Source: JACPNE01 sp964444465
Lineage (GTDB): Archaea; Nanobdellota; Nanobdellia; SCGC-AAA011-G17; JACPNG01
Assembly (NCBI GenBank): GCA_964444465.1
Contig: CAYUGZ010000017.1
Span: 1 to 14,603, forward strand
Direction: 5' to 3'
Length of the DNA stretch: 14,603 nt
Shown here: piece after piece, positions 8,365-13,549 of the stretch
How positions within the stretch are numbered: position 1 is the stretch's first letter
Layout of the letters: each line of letters starts with the position of its first letter
Position numbers and translations under genes: made by a program
Notes under the pieces: model-generated
Told to the model about the DNA's origin: nothing
The model's database searches: none
What the model saw: only the letters and a program-made list of their open reading frames with translations

Positions 8365-8940
8365 TTATAACTCTTTTCTATCTACTTCATTATTAACTAT
8401 AGATATAACTTGTGAAGAAAAATAATCAAAATTTCCAATACTTATTAAATTAATATTAAAATTTTTTATGATAAATTTTTTTTCTTTTTTATTAATTCCA
8501 TCTTGATCACCTAAAATGAATATAGGATCTTTTTTAATTTCAATTTCTCTAATGTCTTTTCCTTTTTTATCTAAAAGATATATGTTTCTATTGTTATTCT
8601 CTTTAATTAAATTTCTAAGACTCTTTTTCTCTATAAAACACCCTGGAAATACTTCATTTCTTTTATCTTTTTTATATTTGAACAACATTCTTTTTAATAA
8701 TCCACCAACATCTTTTTTTGAGATTGGGATTTCTTTATCATAAATAAATTCAAGGTGTTTGGGCGCATCAGGTGGGCCATCTAATATTAAATTTAATTTA
8801 ACATCTTCCCTTATTCTATTAGAAAGAAAAAATGAGGAGATAACTGCATGACAAGCAATATCTAATCTACCAGCACTCATCAAATCTTTAAAGTTGCCTG
8901 AGGTTCTTCCTTTAGCCGAATAATAAATAAATTCTCTCAT
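8365..8940 (-). CDS. trmY: tRNA (pseudouridine(54)-N1)-methyltransferase TrmY
   Basis: SPOUT-class methyltransferase (DUF358/COG1901) that converts pseudouridine 54 in the T-loop of archaeal tRNAs to m1-pseudouridine using S-adenosylmethionine. The 191-residue length fits. Family marks are the N-terminal MREFIYYS, SAGRLDIACHAV (22-33, equivalent of GRLDLLCR), LILDGPPDAP (51-60), FPGCFI (98-103) and the trefoil-knot SAM loop FILGDQDGI (141-149). Odd point: the C-terminal region (about 172-186) reads SSQVISIVNN where the methanogen protein, as I recall it, has a conserved Cys (NHCITIIHN); no Cys is present here. The gene starts 6 nt behind tRNA-Glu, whose 3' end provides its Shine-Dalgarno, so it is probably cotranscribed with one of its own substrate tRNAs. 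Confidence 0.9.
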   Translation of the reverse strand: MREFIYYSAKGRTSGNFKDLMSAGRLDIACHAVISSFFLSNRIREDVKLNLILDGPPDAPKHLEFIYDKEIPISKKDVGGLLKRMLFKYKKDKRNEVFPGCFIEKKSLRNLIKENNNRNIYLLDKKGKDIREIEIKKDPIFILGDQDGINKKEKKFIIKNFNINLISIGNFDYFSSQVISIVNNEVDRKEL

Positions 8941-8948
8941 GTTAATTG

Positions 8949-8953
8949 CTCCT
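8949..8953 (-). promoter_or_regulatory. Shine-Dalgarno of trmY formed by the tRNA-Glu acceptor strand
   Basis: AGGAG, inside the 3' acceptor strand CAGGAGC of tRNA-Glu, ends 8 nt before the trmY ATG. tRNA 3' maturation at 8946/8947 would detach it from the trmY message, leaving a 6-nt leader. Confidence 0.55.
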
Positions 8954-8981
8954 GCCGGGATTTGAACCCGGGTTTCGACCT

Positions 8982-9012
8982 TTCTCTAAAATCTTTTTTA
9001 AATAAAAGCCCT
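8982..9012 (-). other. tRNA-Glu intron between 37 and 38 (bulge-helix-bulge)
   Basis: CTCT of the anticodon loop pairs with AGAG at the intron's 3' side to make the 4-bp central helix, flanked by the 3-nt bulges CGA and AAA. Cleavage after the second base of each bulge yields a proper 7-nt loop. The intron-side helix is weak (three G-U pairs, a mismatch, then mostly A-U). This matches the splicing-endonuclease substrate at the canonical archaeal position. Confidence 0.87.
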
Positions 9013-9075
9013 CGAGAGGGTCGCGTCCTTAACCGGGCTAGACCACAGGAGCATACAATAAAATTCGTTTATGTG

Positions 9076-9085
9076 TTTTATAAAA
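9076..9085 (-). promoter_or_regulatory. TATA box of the tRNA-Glu/trmY unit
   Basis: TTTTATAAAA palindrome centred about 28 nt before the first base of tRNA-Glu. No TATA box can fit between the tRNA and trmY, so this is probably the promoter of both. Confidence 0.55.
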
Positions 9086-9105
9086 CTTATGTTAAGATTT
9101 AATAA

Positions 9106-9115
9106 TTTTTATAAG
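9106..9115 (+). promoter_or_regulatory. TATA box of gmd (leaderless)
   Basis: TTTTTATAAG, centred about 26 nt before the ATG at 9137; divergent from the tRNA-Glu promoter about 30 bp away. Confidence 0.55.
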
Positions 9116-9136
9116 AATACTCATAAAAAAAACTAA

Positions 9137-10147
9137 ATGAATAAAGTGACCAAAGCTTTAATTACAGGAGTGACTGGACAAGATGGTGCATATCTAGCTG
9201 AATCTCTCTTAAGCAAAGGCTATCAAGTTTTTGGAATGTATAGGAGAAGAGCTACAGACCCATTTGATAATATAGAGCATATTAAAAATAAAATAAATTT
9301 AGTTTCTGGAGATTTATGTGATGGTCATTCAATTCAAGAAGTAATTGAAGAAACCAATCCAGATGAGGTTTATAATTTAGGGGCTCAATCTTTTGTTAAA
9401 ATTAGTTTTAATCAACCTCATTTAACTAGAGATATAAATTTTTATGGTGTTGATAGATTATTACATTCATTATCTAAACTTAAGAAAGAAGTAAGATTTT
9501 ATCAAGCTTCTACTTCAGAAATGTTCGGGGAAGTTTTAGATACACCTCAAAGTGAATCTACTCCATTTAATCCCGTTAGTCCATATGGGGAAGCAAAGTT
9601 AGCAGCTCATGAATTAATACAGGAATATAGAAAGAGAGGAATGTTTTGTTGTGGTGGAATTTTATTTAATCATGAAAGTCCTAGAAGAGGATTACAATTT
9701 GTAACTAGAAAAATAACTCACTCTGTAGCCAAAATACATTTAGGATTACAAGAAAAACTTAGTTTAGGAAATTTAAATGCGGAAAGAGATTGGGGCCATG
9801 CTATAGATTATGTAGAAGCAATGTGGTTAATGTTACAACAAGATACCCCAGATGATTATGTAATTGCAACAGGTAAAAAAATAACTGTAAGAGATTTTGT
9901 AGAATCAGCTTTCAAAAAAATAGGTAAAGAAATAGAATGGGAAGGTAAAGATTTAGATGAAAAAGGTTATTCAGATGGACAAGTTGTTGTAGATGTTGAT
10001 GAAAAATTCTTTAGACCAAATGAAGTAAAATTATTACTTGGAGATCCGAGTAAAGCAAAAAGAGTTTTGGGGTGGGAACCACGTGCATCTCTTGAAGGTT
10101 TAGTTTATAGTATGGTAGAAAATGATCTTAACCTATTAAAAGAGTAG
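9137..10147 (+). CDS. gmd: GDP-mannose 4,6-dehydratase
   Basis: Short-chain dehydrogenase/reductase of the extended type that converts GDP-D-mannose to GDP-4-keto-6-deoxymannose, the precursor of GDP-rhamnose, fucose or perosamine for surface glycans. The Rossmann motif is TGVTGQDGAYLAE (10-22), where GQDG is the GMD form, followed by MYRRRA (34-39). The active site shows STSEMFG (125-131) and Tyr150-x3-Lys154. NHESPRRG (178-185), RDWGHAIDYVEAMW and RPNEVKLLLGDPSKA near the C-terminus are GMD signatures. The 336-residue length is normal. The active-site helix reads YGEAK instead of the YAVAK I expect for GMD, so a related GDP-sugar dehydratase activity is possible. The stop codon TAG is also the 3' end of the opposite-strand tRNA-Gln gene. 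Confidence 0.92.
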   Translation: MNKVTKALITGVTGQDGAYLAESLLSKGYQVFGMYRRRATDPFDNIEHIKNKINLVSGDLCDGHSIQEVIEETNPDEVYNLGAQSFVKISFNQPHLTRDINFYGVDRLLHSLSKLKKEVRFYQASTSEMFGEVLDTPQSESTPFNPVSPYGEAKLAAHELIQEYRKRGMFCCGGILFNHESPRRGLQFVTRKITHSVAKIHLGLQEKLSLGNLNAERDWGHAIDYVEAMWLMLQQDTPDDYVIATGKKITVRDFVESAFKKIGKEIEWEGKDLDEKGYSDGQVVVDVDEKFFRPNEVKLLLGDPSKAKRVLGWEPRASLEGLVYSMVENDLNLLKE

Positions 10148-10218
10148 CCCTACCTGGATTCGAACCAGGGTTTACAGGTCCAGAACCTGTCGTCATTGAC
10201 CAACTAAACCATAGGGCT
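10145..10218 (-). tRNA. tRNA-Gln(CTG)
   Basis: Cloverleaf on the minus strand. Acceptor AGCCCTA/TAGGGCT (7 bp) with discriminator A, anticodon stem ACAGG/CCTGT with loop TTCTGGA (anticodon CTG), T-stem CCTGG/CCAGG with loop TTCGAAT. There is no encoded CCA and no intron. The D-stem GTTT/TGAC is weak (a U-G pair and a U-U mismatch). A1-U72, a known identity feature for the archaeal GatDE amidotransferase route, is present. No good TATA box lies 25-30 nt upstream; that DNA codes for the homing endonuclease, so transcription may come from further upstream. Confidence 0.92.
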
Positions 10219-11115
10219 CTGAATTTGTTTTAGTCTATTGATGTGTTTTTTATTTGAAAATCCAATTTCTTTTAAATATTTCTTTATTTCCATCTGTCTT
10301 GAAATATAAAACCTTTTTTTGTTAATTATTTTAGAAGGATGAAACCCCAATTTAATAAACGCCCCCCTCGTATCTTCTAAAAGTTGAGAGTTATAGTTTA
10401 TAAAACTAATTCTTATTAAACAAGGATCCTTATTAGACATCTTAAAAATAGAACCATCTGTGTCAATGAGGCCCCTCAAACAAGCTTTTAGATATGAATT
10501 CTTTTTAAATATCCACAAAGGAATAGTGGACTGATTTTTTATTTTATTCCCTGGATTTATTCCCATCTGTATAAAAAACTTTACTAATTCTTTACTATAA
10601 AGATTTAAAGACCGCCCATTATACTTAAGAGAAATATTCTCTTTTGTGTCTAAATTAAAAATCTTTTTACAAAGATTTTTAAGATAATCAAGATGATAAT
10701 CCTCATCTTTTTTATAATCACCAGAAATTCTAATGATATAAACTCTTACTTTTTTTCCTTTTTTATATAAATGGACATTTCCATCTCCCAAAACAGCCCC
10801 TACAAATTCTGCCAATCTTTCATCTTTCAAAGGTATTTTTAAATTAATTAAAGTCCCATTCGAATTTATTCCACCTTTTGCTCTTCCCCAGTTGTCATCT
10901 AATCTTCTGATTATAAATTCATTAAAATTCTTCCCACAAATTTTACACAATTTATTATAAATCTTTTCTGATATTAATATTTTTTCAATTCTCAAATCAT
11001 TAGACAAATATTGTTGTGGAACTCCAATTTTTTTAGAAAGTTCTGACCATGATAATCTTTCTTTGGCCAAATAGATCAATTCTTTTTGTTTTCCTTTTTG
11101 AAGTTTTATCCTCAT
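10204..11115 (-). CDS. LAGLIDADG homing endonuclease with N-terminal HTH
   Basis: 303 residues. The N-terminal part (about 18-45, SWSELSKKIGVPQQYLSNDL) reads as a helix-turn-helix. Two LAGLIDADG motifs follow: LAEFVGAVLGDG (101-112, Asp111) and LKACLRGLIDTDG (209-221, Asp220). That makes a monomeric two-motif enzyme in which both acidic catalytic residues are kept, so it is probably active. Start ATG 11115 is supported by a TATA box about 25 nt upstream. The last codons (Ser-Pro-Met-Val-stop) are read from the first 15 bases of tRNA-Gln; the TAG stop is the tRNA D-stem/D-loop border. It lies in no protein gene and is flanked by tRNA-Gln sequence on both sides, so its target is likely the tRNA-Gln 5' half. 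A maturase-type role is possible but no intron fold was seen. Confidence 0.88.
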   Translation of the reverse strand: MRIKLQKGKQKELIYLAKERLSWSELSKKIGVPQQYLSNDLRIEKILISEKIYNKLCKICGKNFNEFIIRRLDDNWGRAKGGINSNGTLINLKIPLKDERLAEFVGAVLGDGNVHLYKKGKKVRVYIIRISGDYKKDEDYHLDYLKNLCKKIFNLDTKENISLKYNGRSLNLYSKELVKFFIQMGINPGNKIKNQSTIPLWIFKKNSYLKACLRGLIDTDGSIFKMSNKDPCLIRISFINYNSQLLEDTRGAFIKLGFHPSKIINKKRFYISRQMEIKKYLKEIGFSNKKHINRLKQIQSPMV

Positions 11116-11136
11116 ATTTCTAATAAGACAGTATCA

Positions 11137-11144
11137 TTTATATA
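11137..11144 (-). promoter_or_regulatory. TATA box of the homing endonuclease gene (leaderless)
   Basis: TATATAAA on the minus strand, centred about 25 nt before ATG 11115. It begins 5 nt after the end of the tRNA fragment; the preceding GAGAC could act as a purine-rich BRE. Confidence 0.6.
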
Positions 11145-11149
11145 GTCTC

Positions 11150-11174
11150 TGATTGGCCACTACACTATAGGGCT
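11150..11174 (-). pseudogene. Displaced 5' fragment of a tRNA-Gln gene
   Basis: The first 7 bases AGCCCTA are identical to the acceptor strand of tRNA-Gln(CTG). The next part, TAGTGTAGTGGCCAATCA, is a D-arm close to archaeal tRNA-Gln/Glu (GTGTAG, GGCCAATCA). Similarity stops after position 24; no anticodon arm follows. It differs from the intact copy at several D-arm positions, so it is not a fresh duplication. A TATA palindrome centred about 27 nt upstream fits a tRNA promoter. It could be a split-tRNA 5' half, but the missing intervening stem argues against that. Confidence 0.7.
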
Positions 11175-11193
11175 GTATCATAAAAGCTCTATG

Positions 11194-11209
11194 AATATTT
11201 ATAAATATT
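11194..11209. promoter_or_regulatory. Palindromic bidirectional TATA promoter
   Basis: AATATTTATAAATATT is a perfect 16-bp palindrome. Its centre is about 25 nt before the plus-strand ATG at 11227 and about 27 nt before the minus-strand tRNA fragment start at 11174, so each direction has correct TATA spacing. Confidence 0.6.
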
Positions 11210-11226
11210 AACTCACAAAATTTTCT

Positions 11227-11676
11227 ATGAAAGTTGAGGAAATTCTAAAAAAACATAAAATAGAATATAAAATTGTAAAACATAATATCAAAGTTATAAA
11301 ATCAACAGACTTAGAAGATGAAAATGTAAAAAAAGAAGATGTTTGTAAAACTATTATATTAAAAACAAGAAATAAAGATTACTTAGCTGTATGTATTAAA
11401 GGAGAAGATAGAATAGATACAAAAAAAGTTAGAGAGATCATAGAAAAGAAAGTTGATGTTGCATCTCATGAAAGTGTAGAAAAATCTACTGGATTGAAGG
11501 TTGGAGAAATTTGTCCTTTGTTAATTAACATGCCTATAATTATTGATAAAAAAGTTTTTGAAAAAAATAAATTACATTTTGGCTCAGGTGATTTATATCA
11601 TGATTTAATTATTAATCCAAAAGATTTAGAAAAAGTTATTAAGTTTAAAATAGCAGATGTAAGAAAAGATGAGTGA
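11227..11676 (+). CDS. YbaK/ProX-type aminoacyl-tRNA deacylase
   Basis: A 149-residue protein of the YbaK/EbsC family, free-standing trans-editing domains that hydrolyse mischarged tRNA such as Cys- or Ala-tRNA-Pro. The conserved lysine region is VCKTIILKT (39-47, Lys41), followed by VGEICPLL (92-99) and the GSG loop HFGSGDLYHDL (117-127). These are the family's substrate-pocket residues. The N-terminal half (about 1-30) resembles the usual helix plus strands seen before the core. It appears leaderless from the palindromic TATA box and overlaps the hydrolase gene by 8 nt. The exact amino acid edited cannot be told from the sequence alone. Confidence 0.85.
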   Translation: MKVEEILKKHKIEYKIVKHNIKVIKSTDLEDENVKKEDVCKTIILKTRNKDYLAVCIKGEDRIDTKKVREIIEKKVDVASHESVEKSTGLKVGEICPLLINMPIIIDKKVFEKNKLHFGSGDLYHDLIINPKDLEKVIKFKIADVRKDE

Positions 11677-12451
11677 AGAAAAAGTTTTTTTTAAAAATAA
11701 AAAAGGGAAAAAGATTGTTGGAATATTACATACTCCGAAAAAAGAACATATCCATCATAAAATTCCTTGTGTAATAATATGCCATGGTTTTACTGGATTT
11801 AAAGAAGAGACATGGATTGTTAATTTAGCTAAAGAACTAGAAGATCATTACATTGCTTCATTAAGATGTGACTTTACAAATTCAGGAGAGAGTGAAGGCT
11901 CTTGGGAAGGACTAAAAACTAGTGAAGAAATTGAAGATTTAAAATCAATGATTGATTATGTTGAAAATATTAATTTCGTTGATAAAGATAAAATTGGTGT
12001 GGCGGGACATTCTTTAGGTGGATTAGTTTCTATTGTAACAGCATCACAAGATCCAAGAATAAAAGTTCTAGTAACATTGTCTCCACTTGATGATCCAAAT
12101 GACAAACCAATACTAAAAGTTAATGATATGGAAAAATGGAAACAAGCTGGCTATCATATTTTTAAAAATATTAAATATATAAAAATTAAAATTAAATATG
12201 AGTTCTTTAAAGATTTAAAAAAATTTAACACATCAAAAAATGTAAAAAAAGTTAAAGTTCCATTGTTAATATTACATGGTGACAAAGATGCAATGGTTCC
12301 TTTAAGTCATGGAGAAAACATTTATAAAAATGCAAATGAACCAAAACTTTTAAGAGTTATAGAAGGAGCAAATCATTTATTCAGTGGAAAAGCAATCTTA
12401 GCATTAACAGTAAAATATGCTGTTGATTGGTTTGCTAAATATCTAAAATGA
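11669..12451 (+). CDS. Alpha/beta hydrolase (esterase/S9-like)
   Basis: A 260-residue single-domain alpha/beta hydrolase. The oxyanion loop is HGFTG (39-43), the nucleophile elbow GHSLGG (113-118, Ser115), the acid HGDKDAMVP (203-211, probably Asp207) and the histidine GANHLFSG (233-240, His236). The complete triad suggests an active serine hydrolase on a small ester, amide or peptide. A helical lysine-rich cap (about 148-190) covers the site. There is no signal peptide, so it is cytoplasmic. The gene overlaps the YbaK-like gene by 8 nt and the zinc-ribbon gene by the 4-nt ATGA, so all three are probably translated from one message. The substrate is unknown. Confidence 0.87.
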   Translation: MSEEKVFFKNKKGKKIVGILHTPKKEHIHHKIPCVIICHGFTGFKEETWIVNLAKELEDHYIASLRCDFTNSGESEGSWEGLKTSEEIEDLKSMIDYVENINFVDKDKIGVAGHSLGGLVSIVTASQDPRIKVLVTLSPLDDPNDKPILKVNDMEKWKQAGYHIFKNIKYIKIKIKYEFFKDLKKFNTSKNVKKVKVPLLILHGDKDAMVPLSHGENIYKNANEPKLLRVIEGANHLFSGKAILALTVKYAVDWFAKYLK

Positions 12452-12855
12452 AAGAACCAACATCAATGGACGAATGTGTGTATCATACTATCCAAACTAT
12501 TGGAAAAGGTAAAGCTAGATTGTGGGTTCTTAGAGAAAATTGTCTTGAATGTGGGAAAGCTTTAATGTCAAAGCCAAAAGATCCTAAAACAGGAAGATTT
12601 AAAACAAGATCTAAAGAATATGTTTGTTCTGAGTGTGGACATACTGAAGATATAGAAGAATATGCTGAAAAGTTAAATGCTAGTATACAATATACTTGTC
12701 CTAAATGTGAACATGAAGGGGAATTAGAAGTTCCATTTAAAAGAAAAAAAACAAAATTTTTTGATGAAATGAAGAAAAAAGATGTTCGTAAACTAGCTTT
12801 AATCTTTAACTGTCAAAAATGTAATGAAGAGATTAAAGTTATAAAATTAAAGTAA
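12448..12855 (+). CDS. Conserved archaeal-type zinc-ribbon protein, function unknown
   Basis: 135 residues with four CxxC knuckles: Cys32/35 (CLEC), Cys60/63 (CSEC), Cys84/87 (CPKC) and Cys122/125 (CQKC), enough for two zinc ribbons. Between them are basic stretches (41-57 and 98-115) that could contact nucleic acid. The opening DECVYHTIQTIGKGKARLWV resembles an uncharacterised zinc-ribbon family I recall from DPANN-type genomes; this is memory, not a search. It is the last gene of the overlapping trio (ATGA overlap with the hydrolase). A role in RNA or ribosome binding is a guess from the zinc ribbons and the translation-related neighbourhood. Confidence 0.8.
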   Translation: MKEPTSMDECVYHTIQTIGKGKARLWVLRENCLECGKALMSKPKDPKTGRFKTRSKEYVCSECGHTEDIEEYAEKLNASIQYTCPKCEHEGELEVPFKRKKTKFFDEMKKKDVRKLALIFNCQKCNEEIKVIKLK

Positions 12856-12877
12856 TTTGTAGGATTAGATTAATAAG

Positions 12878-12886
12878 TATTATAAA
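12878..12886 (+). promoter_or_regulatory. TATA box of the CYTH gene (leaderless)
   Basis: TATTATAAA, centred about 26 nt before the ATG at 12908. Confidence 0.5.
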
Positions 12887-12907
12887 CAATCTCTTTTTCT
12901 AAAAAAT

Positions 12908-13430
12908 ATGCATCTAAATGTTGAGATCAAAGCACAATGTGCTAATCTTAAAAAAATAAAAGAGATTTTAGAATCTCAAGGGGCTGAATTTAAGGGAATT
13001 GATCATCAAATTGATACTTATTTTAAAGTTTCAAATGGAAGATTAAAGTTAAGAGAAGGTAAGATTGAGAATAATTTAATCTTTTATGAACGTAATAATG
13101 AAGAAGGTCCTAAAGATTCAAATGTAGTTCTTTTTTCTAACACTCCTAAATCAAATCTAAAAGATGCACTTTTAGGTGCTTGTGGGGTTTTAGTTGTTGT
13201 TGATAAAAAAAAGGCACATTTATTTTATTGATAATGTAAAATTTCATGTTGATGAAGTAGAAAATTTGGGGAATTTTTGTGAAATAGAAGCTATTGATAA
13301 AACAAATAATATTGGTAGAGACAAACTTCTACAACAATGCCAAGATTACATGAAACTTTTGGAGATAAAAGAAACAGATTTAATCTCTTGTTCTTACAGT
13401 GATTTATTACTTCAAAAGTCAATAAAATAA
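12908..13430 (+). pseudogene. CYTH-domain (class IV adenylate cyclase/ThTPase-like) gene with frameshift
   Basis: Two reading frames together encode one CYTH protein of about 173 residues. The first frame gives NVEIKAQC (4-11), DHQIDTYFKV (32-41), GRLKLREGKIENNLIFYER (44-62) and GVLVVVDKK (93-101), then goes wrong and stops at 13231. Dropping one base in the A8 run at 13205-13212 continues as RHIYFIDNVKFHVDEVENLG, then FCEIEAID and SYSDLL, exactly what the family needs. CYTH proteins form a triphosphate-binding tunnel and act as triphosphatases or, more rarely, adenylate cyclases. The break may be a real mutation, a slippage-corrected gene or a homopolymer sequencing error. The rest of both halves is well conserved in character, so decay has not gone far. 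No start codon with a ribosome-binding site supports a separate second gene. Confidence 0.85.
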
Positions 13431-13443
13431 TCTAAGCATAACA

Positions 13444-13453
13444 TTTATAAATA
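13444..13453 (+). promoter_or_regulatory. TATA box of the ribosomal protein operon
   Basis: TTTATAAATA, the best TATA box between the CYTH gene and uL3. It predicts transcription from about 13474, leaving a leader of about 75 nt. A second, poorer TATA-like run (TATAAA at 13512-13517) would give a nearly leaderless start. Confidence 0.55.
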
Positions 13454-13473
13454 GTATTTCAGCATATTCTCTT

Positions 13474-13549
13474 ACCCTACTGATCAAAGAGAGATAAAAT
13501 GTATAAAAATGTATAAATCAGCCGCTGATTCTGCAAGTTAGTTTGAAAA
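13474..13549 (+). promoter_or_regulatory. Possible 5' leader of uL3 with hairpin and mini-ORFs
   Basis: The leader holds a perfect 6-bp hairpin, AATCAG/CTGATT with a CCG loop (13516-13530). It also has two short ATG-started frames: 13499-13516 (5 codons) and 13509-13541 (10 codons, ending 8 nt before the uL3 start). No Shine-Dalgarno precedes uL3. Regulation by a ribosomal protein is possible but unproven. Confidence 0.35.

Larger units (their letters stand above)
8947..9052 (-). tRNA. tRNA-Glu(CTC) with 31-nt intron
   Basis: Cloverleaf on the minus strand. Acceptor GCTCCTG/CAGGAGC with discriminator A, D-stem GTCT/GGAC, anticodon stem CGACC/GGTCG, T-stem CCGGG/CCCGG with loop TTCAAAT. The spliced anticodon loop is CTCTCGA, giving anticodon CTC. 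The mature tRNA would be 75 nt; CCA is not encoded. The 5' part (GCTCC..GTGGT, CCGG) is typical of archaeal tRNA-Glu. Confidence 0.93.
10193..11149 (-). mobile_element. Putative homing-endonuclease insertion that split a tRNA-Gln gene and rebuilt its 5' half
   Basis: Between A24 of a displaced 5' tRNA fragment (ending at 11150) and C25 of the intact tRNA-Gln lie 957 nt. They hold a LAGLIDADG endonuclease gene, its TATA box and a second, diverged copy of the first 25 or so tRNA bases. Joining the fragment directly to C25 gives a full tRNA with better D-stem pairing (three pairs plus a U-U mismatch) than the present copy. No bulge-helix-bulge fold was found at the two junctions, so this is read as an insertion with replacement, not a spliced intron. 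Boundaries are approximate. Confidence 0.45.

Noticed and set aside
10193..11149. Large spliced tRNA intron containing the homing endonuclease
   Set aside because: I looked for a bulge-helix-bulge at the junctions after position 24 of the fragment. The bases that would form the 4-bp helix (CAAT on both sides) are not complementary, and the downstream tRNA is complete by itself.
13194..13430. Separate small gene starting at TTG 13194
   Set aside because: It is the second half of the CYTH domain in a shifted frame; its N-terminus only re-reads the A8 run, and no ribosome-binding site or TATA box precedes it.
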